NCBI GenBank assembly: GCA_037892935.1
Contig: JAYXKI010000002.1
Span: 2,170,001-2,234,000, forward strand
Length of the DNA stretch: 64,000 nucleotides
Origin: Phlebopus portentosus
Taxonomy: Eukaryota; Basidiomycota; Agaricomycetes; Boletales; Boletinellaceae
Direction of reading: 5' to 3'
The position numbers and the translations under genes are program-made. Below, piece after piece: positions 36,864 to 51,442 of the stretch. The notes beneath the pieces were generated by a model. It did no database searches. It was given only the letters and a program-made list of their open reading frames with translations, and was not told the origin of the DNA. Each line of letters starts with the position of its first letter. Position 1 is the first letter of the stretch.

Positions 36864-38282
36864 GAGTATATTCGACTGCGTGTAAGATCTTGCAAAGGAA
36901 AGATAAGTATGTAAGAAAGTATGTGGGTGTGATTCTTGTGACTGTTTCCAAGATGTTCTGAATTTCTTCGCTTCTGATATCTGCGGTCTAAAGGTATGGT
37001 AGTACACGAGTAGAGATCGGCTACTTCCAGCCCAGATTTACACGCCGATGACGCAAGGCAGGACTCAGAAGAATGCGTGCTCGTCTGTATAATGCCCTTC
37101 CCCCCAAAGCGATAGGTCTCAGGCGACTTGCGTACTGCAAAAATGAGGAAGTCGTGAGGTTGAATGTTACTTGTCCCGTCGTCGATTATCGCGGATTCCG
37201 TTCCGATGATCCTTGGACGAAAATACTCGGTTGCAGGATCCGACCTCGGTATCACCAGAAGAAACGTATAGTTGATTGTGCAGAAGTTCCTTGCGTCAGA
37301 AAGTAGACCTCATGACTTGATGCGTGGATTGAGGAGGTAGGGAAGTTGGACGAGCCCGACGGATGCCGTGTAACTTATAAGTGACATTTTGGCGACCCGA
37401 AAAGGAAGTCCTGACCTCATCACTATTATCAAATAGAGTTATCTAATCCAACCCATGCTGTAGAAGAATGGAAATGGAGACCCTAAGCGGCCGCACGAAA
37501 TGCCAGCTCATTTTCAACAAGACTATACATATAACATAGGCGGAAGAAACAAGAGGAACTGAAATGAATACTAGTACTCGTTCAAAAACGTGACGCAATG
37601 TCACCATCATATCACATCGAAGCGAAAATTCGAAAGTGTCTGGTCTGGACCGCGGCGACCCCAGTCGACATTGGTGATCTAGGCTGTCCAGACCGCGCCT
37701 CGACACTGTCTCGACCTCTCCCTTTACCACAGCAACCACACGCGTAACGGAGGGCGAGCTAAAACGTCTAAATAAACTCCGATGCATGACGATCAGGCTC
37801 GAAGACGCCGAATATTATTGCGTGTGTGAGGACGGAAGTATATGAGAATATGCATGCTTGTAGCCATTTAAGGTCGGTAGACGGTGTCGTTCTATATGAT
37901 GGACTGGCGCTTGTCGGCGATTCTACTTGTGTTGATCGTGTGCTAGAAGGAAGAGCTGAATGATGTTGTTTCAGGTTTGGCGCGCCCGACGCTGTCGGTC
38001 TGCAAAATAAAAATAAGTTAGCATTGAGCATGAGGGATCCTCAGGGACAAGCGAATAAGCTTGGGACTCCGGCAGAATGCACGCGCTAAGGCTAGTGAAG
38101 ATGAGCGCATGGCTATGCGATTAAGTTGCTCGACATCTGAAGGTCCAGACGCAGATAGTGCGAGCTGAGTAAGTGATAAGTTTCGGTGGTGAGCTGGCAT
38201 CATAAACAGGCACACATGCGCTGCAGCGATTAGATGGCTACGAGGCGGGCGATCGCGGCGGGTGAGATGAGAGCTTGATCCT
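36864..38282. other. Intergenic, het-c promoter side
   Basis: Upstream of het-c. A minus-strand stretch near 37768-38031 encodes a segment rich in Ser/Thr and hydrophobics (STDLKWLQACIFSYTSVL) that might be a further 3' exon of the gene at 38283, but no phase-correct join was found. Confidence 0.4.
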
Positions 38283-39072
38283 TTAAGTCATTGCCACTCC
38301 GGCGGCAGCATCGTCTGATGCGAGCATTGACATTTGCAAGCGGACAGAACATGGTTGCGCGAGCTGTCGGTGACGATTGCGTTGTGCCTGTTGAGTAACG
38401 ATGTACCTTAATTCACCGGCATATACTCTTCCCATTCTCCAGAACTTGCTGGATTCGAACAAGTTGCGCATGATCGATTGGACGCTGAGAATACAACTCC
38501 CGAGAGTTCAGCTGGAGTGAGAATTTGATGACATTCGTCTTGGAAAGAGCGATCGTATTCCGAGCCAGGTTGAGCGAACGACGAGCCCGAAGGTGTGCTC
38601 ACATGTCGGATAGCGGGTATACTTGAGAAATTCCAAGCCACCCATTTGGCTCATCAGGGAGAGAAGGAGACGGAGAAGATGAGAGGGAGCAAAGATAGAA
38701 GGAAACTGACAGATGGGATGAGATGGGTGATTCCGGAAGTACTGGGCAAGCACAGCTATTGGCAAATCGCAGATAGGGGGGTTCTGGAGGTGTAACCCAG
38801 AGGCGTGGGAAAGCGGAGAGGCGAAAGCTAAAGAATGACGGTGAAAGATATAATGAGAAGAGGCGCATAGTAGGATAGGCTTGTTGAGGAGCGGGAGAAG
38901 GTCGTTGGTGACGATTGGCGTTGTGTGATGGACTGTTGGCCTGGACCAGACACAGCTTCCCGTGGATCGTCGTCGTCGATGGGCTGGAACGCAGTGGACG
39001 GTGACAGCGGATTGGGTGGAGGATACACTTTCTCGGACGCAATCTCAGGCCAAGGTAGGGAGATATCTGAAT
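38283..39072 (-). CDS. Unrecognised protein with one hydrophobic segment
   Basis: Four exons join in phase: 39072-38840, 38783-38711, 38649-38417, 38363-38283, stop TGA-side at 38283. The 5' exon and start codon were not found (no in-frame ATG in the first block). The predicted protein has a Pro/Ser-rich acidic N-part (PPPNPLSPSTAFQPIDDDD), a hydrophobic patch (YYAPLLIISFT, then DLPIAVLAQYF), then SKWVAWNFSSIPAIRH and a Cys pair region (RSCATCSNPASSGEWEEYMP). No family is recognised. It is divergent to SKN7, so the roughly 500 bp between them may be a shared promoter. Confidence 0.45.
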
Positions 39073-39270
39073 CTGATTGAAAATATCAAGTTCTAGGGGG
39101 GTACCTGTGACACAGACACAGATATCATGCCTCACTTTGCTCGGCCTGATGAGATAAGTTTATGGAATGAGCGCGGAGGGTATGTTAATTTGTTTTCCGT
39201 GTGTGTTGTGTTGTGCAAAGAAATGTCCCGAAAAGGGAGTCCGTTTCCGGAAGCGGGGCCGGCTAACGGC

Positions 39271-39279
39271 ATATATATA
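39271..39279 (+). promoter_or_regulatory. TATA-like element upstream of SKN7
   Basis: ATATATATA lies about 290 bp before the SKN7 ATG. A CT-rich tract (39336-39400) follows, as at the other strong promoter in this window. Confidence 0.5.
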
Positions 39280-39562
39280 CTCGTTATGTACATCTAAAGT
39301 CAGGCCTTGTGGTCTTCGCGCCGGACACTACTGCTCTTGCTCTCTCTCTCCCCCTCTCAGTCTCTTCTCCATCTCGTTCTACACATCTTTCTTTTTCATT
39401 CACCGACGTGCGCTCAACAGCGAGCGCGTACCCATCCCGACGCCCTTTACGTAGTATCGTCCTGCAGTTTACCCGCATACGCCCCTTGTGAGTGTCCGCA
39501 CCCCATATCGATCGGTACTATTCTCGTCGTTCCTCGCGGACCTTCGGAGCATACAATACACA

Positions 39563-42500
39563 ATGGACCAATCCGCCCAGTACCATCATCATCACCATCA
39601 GTCTCAGCCAAATCATCACTCTCGCCAACAGCAGCTCTTCTCACATAGCGGTCAACTCCCGCCTCCCTCTTCGCTCATGCAGTCGTTCTCCCGCTCGAAT
39701 ACCCTCCCGCCGATACCAGCAATGTCCCATCCTTCCGACTCCCGATACCCGCCGCCGTCCTATCATCCCTCGTTAAACACCCCGTCGAGCTCTGCAGGCA
39801 CGCTTGCGAGTCCTACCAGCTCAAACCATGCACCCGCGCCGTGGTCCGGCCATCGCACGAGTAGCTCGCGCGACGAGACGCATCCAAGCGTCAGGCGGCG
39901 CGAAAGCAGGGGAAAGGTGATGGACGGCCCTTCCTTGCATGACGGACTACGCGAATCGCAAGGAAGTTCGCGAAACCAATCCCTCGGAGCTCCACAAGAG
40001 CAGGGGAAAGATGGGGACGACGGAATGAACTCGACAAGCGACTTTGTGAAAAAACTTTACAAGTCAGTATTTTCTGTTTTCTGGACATATGTTGTGCCGA
40101 TAAGGTTTATGATTATTCCGTGTTCGTTTAGAATGCTTGAGGATAGCTCATTTCAGCATGTTGTCTCCTGGAATTCGGCTGGCGATGCGTTTGTAGTCAA
40201 GGTTCGTACGCGATTTCAAATGTGAACGTGCAGCAATCATTGACCTCTATTCCTGCAGGACATGAACGAGTTTACAAAGTCTATTCTCCCACGGATGTTC
40301 AAGCATTCTAATTTTGCAAGCTTCGTTCGACAGTTGAACAAGTACGACTTTCACAAGGTACTTGCAAGGAACTGGGCAGGGCTCTTTAAATGCTGCGAAT
40401 CTAACATTCTTCTGTATCCGTAGGTCAAGAATGCGGATGACTCTCAGTACGGCGAACAGGTATGGTTGTCTGGATTCAGAATTTGTCGTAATCATTCTTA
40501 CCGCTCTTATATCAGAGCTGGACTTTCAAGCATCCCGACTTCCAGCTGGATCGGCGAGATGCTCTTGAGAACATCAAGCGCAAAGTCCCTGCTCAGCGCA
40601 AATCGAATGTCAATGCAAGGGGACAGGGGAACTCTCCCGCCGTGTCCCCTTCCGATGGCATCGATAACGCTGTCGTCCAATCATTACAGGCCCAAATTGA
40701 AAGATTAACACAGGCGCACGATGAGATGGCTCAGCATATTCGACATCTTGAAAATAATTATCAGTCTGTTCTCAACGAAATGGTCAATTTCCAACGAAAC
40801 ATGGCCCAGCAGGATGGTCTGATGCAAAATTTAATACAATATTTTTTGCAACTAGAAAATGGTGGGTAGCGTCCTATGTTCGGACTGCCTCAGTCAATTT
40901 CTTAAGCATGACTTGCTCATTAATTCTTTCTATCATTTTTTATTCTTTTCATACGTCCGACTGTTGAATATACCCGATTGATTCTTTCATTTACATACTA
41001 TCTCGCGCAACGCTCGCATCGGATTTCGCCTTGATCTGTCAGCCAAATTAAAGGAGGAGCAAAGCCGAAGTAATGCTAATGGCAACGCCAACGGAGGGGG
41101 TGGTACTTTCGCCGACCAGAACCCTTTCGTGGTGGCCAGAGAGGCGCAGAGAATGGTCGGGAATTATCCGGAAGACGACGTGGCGCGAGCTTCGTTGGAG
41201 CAGCTAAACGAGATATCGAGGAGAGCTGCTGCTGCGGGTATGAGCTTCGCGAACGGCGGGGTCGCTAATGGCAACAGACCAGTGACCCCGAATTCAGCGA
41301 GCCGAATTCTGGCTGCTGCTGCGGGTATGGTTCAGAATCCGAACCAGCAGCCTGGCGCTACTCAGCAACAAGACCAGGACCAACAAACCGCGAGCCAATC
41401 ACAAAGTCAAGCCCAGGAACAGGCGAATGCGTCGATAGCGAACCTGAGTCGACAAGACGCGCTTCAGCGGATCGAGGAACTTGCACGTCAGAGGCCTTCG
41501 TCCGCGGCTGGGATGCAATCGGGTAGCACACAACAACCAGCGCTTCCAAGTGTACAATACGCAAGTGGGCAGGAGCCATTCATCATGCCCGGACCAGAAT
41601 CAGGCGCTCTTGACTTGTACTCTGGTGGTGCAATGAACGTTACTGATCCAACGGGCCTTACACATTCGGGCCTTCAAGTTTACACGCTCGGTCACCTCAT
41701 GCCAAAATCGACGGGTGACGATAGTAGTGCGACTTGGAGCTTCGATGCTTCACGATCAGGGCTTGGCCAGCAACAACAGCAAGTATCCTCCTCGGCAATT
41801 GGTCAGGGTTCGGCAGTGTATGCATCCACTTCGACGAACGGGGCATCTTCGATGGATGGTGGTTCATACGATTCTTCCGCGAACAATGGTGCGGTCGTAC
41901 GTCCTGGGAGTGCTCAAAGGCTACGTGTACGGCGCTCGACGTTCGTCCCTGGGTGGGCAGTGCCGCCACGTGTTCTTCTCGTCGATGACGACGCTGTGAG
42001 CCGAAAGCTCTCAAGCAAGTTTTTACAAGTTTTCGGTTGCACGATCGATGTTGCCGTTGATGGTGTGGTCGCCGTCAATAAAATGAACCTCGAGAAGTAT
42101 GACCTGGTATTGATGGTAGGACTTGGTTTGACTGGACCTTTGCGAAGGTGCTGATGTGACCCACTCAGGACATCGTCATGCCGAAGCTTGACGGTATATC
42201 GGCGACGTCGCTTATCCGACAGTTTGACCACATGACACCGATCATCTCAATGACGAGCAATTCAAAGCCAAACGAGATTATGACATACTACAGTCACGGT
42301 ACGGAAGTTTTGTATACGCCTAGTCATGACTATCTATTGACGTAAAATTACAGGCATGAACGACATTCTGCCTAAGCCGTTCACCAAAGAGGGGTTACTG
42401 AGCATGCTTGAGGTACGATTTGAGGGTGCTTGGACCGAAGTCATGAGACTGAATTAGCTCCGCTCATAGAAACATCTCACGCATCTAAAGACCATTCAGC

Positions 42501-42799
42501 AGTTGTCAAAGGTTCCGCGATCCGTGGGGATACCTCCGCTATCCGACGGTCAATTTGAACAAGCCCTCACAGTGAGTGCCGCGAACCCGCCTGCACCTGA
42601 CGATGAGGGCGGAAAGATCAACCCGCTCGCGGGGATGGGCTTGTCGGATGAAGAGTACGCGCAGATTTTGCAGGGGATTGTAAATGGAGAGACGTTCCAG
42701 GGTTGTGACCCGAACTTTACTCTCCTCGAAAAGCGGACGCTTGACGACTCGTCAGACGGTCGAGACGGCAAACGTAGTCGCTTTGAGGTCATCGAATAA
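39563..42799 (+). CDS. SKN7: Skn7: HSF-type DNA-binding plus receiver-domain response regulator
   Basis: Nine exons, 880 aa: 39563-40062, 40132-40201, 40259-40357, 40424-40459, 40516-40861, 41043-42115, 42169-42298, 42354-42412, 42470-42799. Ser/Gln/His-rich N-terminus; HSF-type domain: DFVKKLYKMLEDSSFQHVVS, SILPRMFKHSNFASFVRQLN, KYDFHKVKNADD, SWTFKHPDFQLDRRDAL. A coiled coil follows (QSLQAQIERLTQAHDEMAQH). After a Gln/Ser linker, the receiver domain reads RVLLVDDDAVSRKLSSKFLQ, DIVMPKLDG (phospho-acceptor Asp), ISMTSNSKP (conserved Thr/Ser) and LPKPFTKEGLL (conserved Lys). Skn7 takes phosphate from the Sln1/Ypd1 relay and activates oxidative, osmotic and wall-stress genes in the nucleus. The 5' leader has a TATA-like element and CT tract. 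Confidence 0.95.
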
Positions 42800-43598
42800 T
42801 CGCCATACCTTGTTGGACTCGCGCTCGCTGTTACGCGCCATCTCATTGTGACTTTCTACGCCTATCCGTGCACTATGTGCATCTCAGTTTTCCTTCGCCC
42901 TTCCCATGCCTGACTTGTTTCTACATCCCTTCCTTTTCACTCCGCCCCTCTCAAACGACGCTACTGTTGGTGCAGCTGTTTCTGTAACTCTGCTCTTGTT
43001 CTTGTTCTCGTCGCTCACTTTGTCACACGTCCACTTCCATGCGCATCCAGGAACAAATCCATTTAAAGTCCTCGTATTTGTGGAAGTTCTGTCCCCTATC
43101 ACCCATTTGTTAATCTGATCAATTCTCGTCCCCAACAATTTCGTCTTTTCTTTTCTCTCGTTCATATAAGTTCGTTTCTATCCTTTTCACTTCGTTTTTT
43201 TTTATATCCCTTCCCTCTGCCCATTACCCATTACCACGCGCGCCGATCTTATCATCTTCATGTGTTTGCATGTAGCAATTATGAATGTATTGTATAAATT
43301 GTACTGTCCCCCTCCGTATGTGACGTGAAGAGATATACGAATTGATCGTCGATTTACTTGTATAATTGTATAGAGGATTCCGAATGCTAGCTAATAACAC
43401 CAGGTCGTTGCAGACATGTACTGATCTTTGTAGTCGAAGTCATGATACCTGCTTCCGTGAGATAGAGACCTATTGCAATTTGAAGCCAAACGAGATAGCT
43501 GAGATTATAGCGTAACCAGATAAATACACCCGTCTATCAGACTATACACAGTAAGGAAAGGCACAGCAGAAGGGAACAGAGCAGAACAGAACAGGATA
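42800..43598. other. Intergenic, convergent 3' ends
   Basis: Pyrimidine-rich 3' UTR-like sequence after SKN7, running to the RER2 stop. No gene is recognised. Confidence 0.55.
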
Positions 43599-44688
43599 TC
43601 ATTCCTCCTTGCAAGGCTGAAGCACCTCCAATTTCCGTCGTTTCCATATTTTCCGCTGGTAGGCAAGGATGATCGGAATGAACTCGCGCATGCCGAAGTC
43701 TGGCCAGTAGCACGGGACGAACTGGATTTGGGTGTCTTCGGAGCATTGCCAGAGCATGTAGTCGCTTAGGCGTCGTACGCCGCTTGTTCGGACGAGGATG
43801 TCCAGAGGCGGACTGCCCGAGAGGGTGGTCATTAGGTTTGCCTCGATTGATTTTTCTGAGATGGAGCTTGGAAAAAATGACAAGGTCAGACGGTGGATTT
43901 ATAGAGGGCCTGTGAGAGGAAAACGTACTCTATGTCGATATCATTCTCGAGTGTGGATCTCACAGTTGTTTGAATGGCTGTCGTCATTTCGTCGCTTGAG
44001 GCGTATGGTATGCAGAGATTGAGGATAGCCCTGCGTGTATTTAGAGCAGGCTTGGCCACGGCTACACAGCGTGTACGCACCTATTATTGTGTCGTGTCAT
44101 GCTTTCAGCTTTATGCACTGCCTTGAGAACGTCTGGAGGTAGCAACGACCTTCGACCGACCACACAGAGGCGGACACCATGCTTGTCGAGTAAGTTACTA
44201 GATGCGAAGCTTGTCAATTTCAAGACCAGAAGAACGGGCTTCGTAGCATACATACCCCTTCTCACACAGCTCATAAAGCTTCTCCTTCGCCAGGTTCATG
44301 AGAGCTTGTACCTCGTCTTGGGGCCGTTTAAAGTTCTCAATGGCAAAAGCATACACAGATACACAATTAACGTCCAAGTCTAAGCATACTTCCAATAGCT
44401 ATCTCGCTCTTCATCAGCTTTCTTCGCAAAGAAAGAGGTACCTTGAACTGTTTGACACACCCGGCGCAGCGTCTGAAATCCATCAACGTGTCCTCGAAAG
44501 GTCTCCATATGCTTCCCTCGTGCATATCTCCTATTTCCATCCATAATAAACGCGACATGGCGGGGGATAGGCCCTGCGGCAAGGATAGAGAGCGCAACGC
44601 GCTCTATGCGCCGTCTCAAAGAAGCGTAGACCCAATGTATGAAGGTAATCAGCATCAGCGAAGACATTATCCGTGGGAAATTCTTCAT
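43599..44688 (-). CDS. RER2: cis-Prenyltransferase (dehydrodolichyl diphosphate synthase)
   Basis: Five exons, 285 aa, exact phase: 44688-44461, 44398-44256, 44197-44081, 44030-43929, 43866-43599. Conserved blocks in order: [16 protein letters not shown] (catalytic Asp-Gly-Asn), then [80 protein letters not shown]; and [21 protein letters not shown]. An N-terminal hydrophobic helix ([20 protein letters not shown]) fits ER association. The enzyme condenses isopentenyl diphosphate onto farnesyl diphosphate to make the dolichol precursor used for glycosylation and GPI anchors. The alternative paralogue label is SRT1. Confidence 0.92.
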
Positions 44689-45170
44689 GAGCACACGCTT
44701 CGGTCGACGTGTTATTTGTACTTATTTTGTCCGGCGCAAGCTTTGGATCAATCACCGCGTTCCCGGCTCGTCTGGTGAAGATCATGTACCACTGCTAGCA
44801 TTACGAAATACAGTTGATCTTTTTAATAAAATGTGCCGGGTAAGAAAAACAAAATACTTTCTCTTTCATGGCAAATGAAAGCCCATCTGGAACAAAAATC
44901 GAGTCTCATATTTTGCCATATTGTCTGGATTAGCTTGTAGCAGATTCAGACGGATATATTTTCGGAGTTTACAAAGGATGATGTGAGACAATCCTTCTTA
45001 TTTGATCGTCACAGATGAAAAAAACAGACTACAGCATCTACCATATCTACTGACAAATTCACCAGGAACGCGGTTAATATTATTCTAAAACTACCAAACT
45101 AAAAGCAAAACACGACGACAAGATAATTTAACGCATTAAACAGTGCAGATTAGCACATTCTGAGTTTTCT
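44689..45170. other. Intergenic, AT-rich
   Basis: About 480 bp upstream of RER2 and downstream of the PTR2-type gene. It is noticeably AT-rich (44830-45140). No gene seen. Confidence 0.55.
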
Positions 45171-47346
45171 CTATTCCGGTCTCTCATCGAGCAACACCTC
45201 ATTGGTGTGCTTATGCAAGTCTGAAAGCATTATATATGAACGGATAGTGATCGCGGACAACTCAGCCACCAACCTTCATTATCTCGGTCCCTGAACAGGA
45301 GGTAAAATATGTTCCCTGAAACGAATGTGACGAGTGCAATTCCCGCATAGTTCTTCACGAGGTTTGGGTCATGCACAAACGGCGAAAGAGCGGCGTTTAT
45401 CAACTAGTAGGGGAGACGCTTGAGAAATATGTACTTTTGGTGCAACTGATAGGAATAACGCACACTTCCGGCAGCGGATGTCAGCATGAATACGCTCATG
45501 ACGACAGACTTCATTCGTTTTGGTGCCATGTTATACGAATACTCGAGGGAAGTAATGGAAGCAAAGATCTCGGCGATAGCAATTAGCACCTGTAATTGCG
45601 TTAGTGCCAAATGGCAAGGTTTATATGTGGAAACCACTGACGTAGCACGGAACTTGTGCCCAAATACTGATAATACTCGGCTCAGCGCAGGAGCCGACGA
45701 ACTCGCCGCATGGATTTGTCCGATAAATGCAATACTGCAGGATAGCACTGTAAATCATAGCAAGAGACGCGATCATAAACCCCAGCCAAATCCTGAAGAT
45801 GGGCTGTAATCCGAAACCAGCTTGGCGTAAACCGGGGTATACAACAATATCCATCAAGGGAATGAATATTATTAGAGCAAGAGGGTTGAAGTTCGCAAGC
45901 AGATCGTTTGGTATCCCGTGAGTCGTCATAGTTGCACCCATGGATATAAGATTAGTCGAGAGTTGATTGTATGATATCCAGAAAAGAGGGAAGAAAAGTG
46001 CGATTTGGCATACGCCCGCAGTGCGCTTGACTTCGTCAACGAAAGCATCATCCCAAGTAATCGATGACAAGCGCGCTTCCGCGTGCCCATGACTACCTGA
46101 ATCGGTAAGAAAGCTTGGCTTTGCTCTGTTCCATATACTAGTCGTCCTTGCCTGATCGCTGTTAAAACATGCGGTACACTAGTCAGAGACACCAACGCTC
46201 ACCATGCTTAGGAACCTGCGAGGATGCGAAAGGCATCCTCTGAATACAATTCTGACCACTCCAAACACCTCTAGTAAGATGCTTCCCCTTGGAGGGACTT
46301 TATAGTAGAGCTTGGATCCGGCTACGAGTACAACAGGTGTACCAAGAAATATGCATGTCGGTAACGAGAATGCAGCCCAGAATCCAACGCGCCTTTCCAG
46401 CTGTGTGGTGACGATTGAGAACAATGCTCCGATGTTTATGCACCAGTAGAACAGGTTATATATGCGTGATATTGTGATGTTTGGGTCTACAATCACACGC
46501 TCTCCTGACTTCTCTGTGCGTAGAAACATCACTGTCTTTCTGCACTGGTCAGCGATAAGAGGAGAGACATTCGCTATATTCCAATCAGCGACGGGACGTA
46601 GAGAAATACAGGATCAATTAGAACCTGCCTTTGATGCCTCCGGTGCCTACAGCAAGAATCAAGGCTCCGACAAGCCATCCAGGTAGTCCAAGGCCAGCTC
46701 TTAATGAGGCAGGAAATGACGTTGACGTAATAATTAATAGTCCAACAAAATAGATTACACAGAAAACTGCAATGGTCTTGTAACGACCCCATTTCGCGTC
46801 GGCTATTATAGCTCCGAATAAAGGGAAAATGTAAGCAAGTGTTGCGAAGATTTGTTGGAGGCCAGATGCAGCTGACTGTCCGAGGTTCAGGGCACCTGCA
46901 GGAGCAGGGTCATCGACAGACGCTGGAGCTCCAGTTCCTTTTCCTCCCGGCGGAAGAGGGTTCTGGAGGTAGTTCTGAAATACTCCAGCTAAGCCGTAGA
47001 ATGCCATACGTTCACAAAGCTCGACGATGACGATGATAAATGCTGATACAGGAATGTTGTCTGGGACCCTCCGCAATCCCCTTTCGTCCTCCTTCGTTGG
47101 AACGTCAACACTGTCCGAATTCTCCCAGCTTTCTTGAGCATCAATCGCCTCGGTACTTTTATGACGAAGATTCGGTTCAACTTCGGTGATCGGTCCAACG
47201 GACGTTGCATGCGCTGCTGGCTCCGCATCTGATAGAGGGATGTAATCGATAGTTGCCTGCCGGTCACTGGTGCCAGTTAGCCATCGTCTCGCATCCCTAA
47301 TAGGCCTGAAGCGAACATGTGTATACTTTGGAGTAAAAATGACGAG
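45171..47346 (-). CDS. PTR2: POT-family proton-coupled peptide transporter, 5' end unresolved
   Basis: Exons from the 3' end: 45220-45171, 45403-45274, 45589-45464, 46151-45654, 46573-46203, and an open block 47346-46629 whose start exon was not found (in-frame TGA at 47347-47349, no in-frame ATG). POT signatures: FIIVIVELCERMAFYGLAGV (the E-x-x-E-R-F/M-x-Y-Y region), FPLFGAIIADAKWGRYKTI, GGIKANVSPLIADQC, NLFYWCINIGALFS, ARTTSIWNRAKPSF, QIALFFPLFWISYNQLSTN and NPLALIIFIPLMDIVVYP. Around twelve hydrophobic helices are present. The family imports di- and tripeptides at the plasma membrane. The block between 46629 and 46573 needs a GC-AG intron (46574-46628) to yield the expected GIKANVSPL. Confidence 0.87.
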
Positions 47347-47748
47347 TCAATTGCATCCATAAATCTTCAACCTAATGAACTACCTTAGCCTGAGGCCCTA
47401 TCTGCTGTAATTGAAGCTGAATCTAGACGACAGCACAATGCCATAAAACAAGCACGTAGGAAGGTCAAACTGATAACATAGATATTAGGTGTCAGGATGA
47501 TGCTCCGAAACCACCGCTAGTAAGACCTTACGGGCGGAAAAGTTGAAGTTACTTTGTTGATAACCCCAATCAACAGCAGTCCACATCCACAATTGGTGTG
47601 ACCGTCTCGTGTGAAATTGTGACACCTCCACGGCCATTTCCGGGGTTTGTCATTCATCGTTCCCCACACTCATCTCACATACGAACCACCATCATCATTC
47701 CCATTGTCAGTTGTTTATCCGCGGAATTCGTCCAGAAACCAGTTCAAT

Positions 47749-50250
<2,502 letters not shown>

Positions 50251-51442
50251 ATGGCGTTCTATCACTTTAAGAGATGTGACTAGTTTCTTTTGTTAGTTTG
50301 GTCTTCTAGCATGGCACCTGTCTGACCATGTAGAGTATTTCAACTAAGAGAACATTGTTCATTCATATTGTAAATTTCACGGAAATGGAGAGCGCACCGT
50401 TCATATTCTCTAAATAATAGTAATGAAAATTCAAGAATGCAAGTCTCCTCACCGGACACTAGTACTAGTACTGCTTTTCTTTTGTCATACTTGTTCCGGC
50501 TCTGTTCCCGGCAGCATTACTTAGAGACGTCCCCAAATTAGATACCCGACGCATCATCTGATATACTTCCTACCGAGAGGCAGATCAACGAACCTTGAGA
50601 AAATCATTTCGAAAAATCAGCACTTATGAGAGAGACTTGAGGCCGATGGATGAAAGTACCAATGGGATGAAAGCGAGGGATAGAATGAAACATAGCGCTA
50701 TGTTCCTTTCCGTGAATTACTCTACATTTCTTTCGGGGCAAAGTTTTATGCCCACATAACGAAGTCGATCAATATACATACACACGCCCATGTCGATCCT
50801 CGGGCCCAAGAAATTAACGATTTACCTGCCACGGAACTGAAGTAGCTTGTCAGAAATTGGAGGCATTTCACTGCCTTGCTACAGGAGCTCACGCGTAACA
50901 TACCCTAGCCGCTTGACGACCGGGTATCAAACAGATTGATGCGAAGGGCCTGTGATCCCAGATTTTCCTCTTTCTTCCTCCCATTTTAGATTTCACAATG
51001 ATCGGCGTAAAGCATTTTATGTCTCCTTTCCTAATTGGACGACTCGCATCTTTGACATGATGGCCCGTTCGTGTTCTCATCAGGTGTATCAAAGACAAAT
51101 ATAACTTGGAATGCGCGGGTTGGGATGTAAAGCTTCTCACGATATACATTCCGCATCACTGGAACGTCGCAGACCATCGCCCGTCATTCTCGTCAGGATC
51201 AGATAGATTGGTCGGCGTCTCCTCACTGGCAGAGACGCTCAAGGTTTACATTTCATCATATTTCATTTTTATTGGCTATCAGGATATCTTGGACAGGCAC
51301 TGATGTCCGCTTGCCGTCATGTTTGACTTCGCGTTGAGTCGGTGGAGATGATTTAAGGGCCATGTCATTCTCACTTTGATTCCAGGTCTGACTTCCCCTT
51401 TCTCCCCCAAGTTCCCCCCTTCCTTCGCTTTTGATTGAGGCC
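50251..51442. other. Intergenic, no gene seen
   Basis: 1.2 kb downstream of DBP2 and upstream of the first TM-SH3 gene. It holds the 3' UTR of DBP2 and the promoter of the next gene. Short frames on both strands lack motifs. Confidence 0.5.

Noticed and set aside
36584..37255. Minus-strand frame of 223 codons upstream of het-c
   Set aside because: It overlaps the het-c signal-peptide exon and intron in another frame and has no recognisable features; the het-c model explains this strand.
38440..38470. tRNA-like TTCGAATC element on the minus strand
   Set aside because: The flanking bases do not form a T-arm stem and the site is within a coding exon; no tRNA gene was supported anywhere in the window.
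43599..44688. Bacterial-type undecaprenyl synthase (transfer)
   Set aside because: Four standard fungal introns and an ER-type N-terminal helix point to the native dolichol enzyme.
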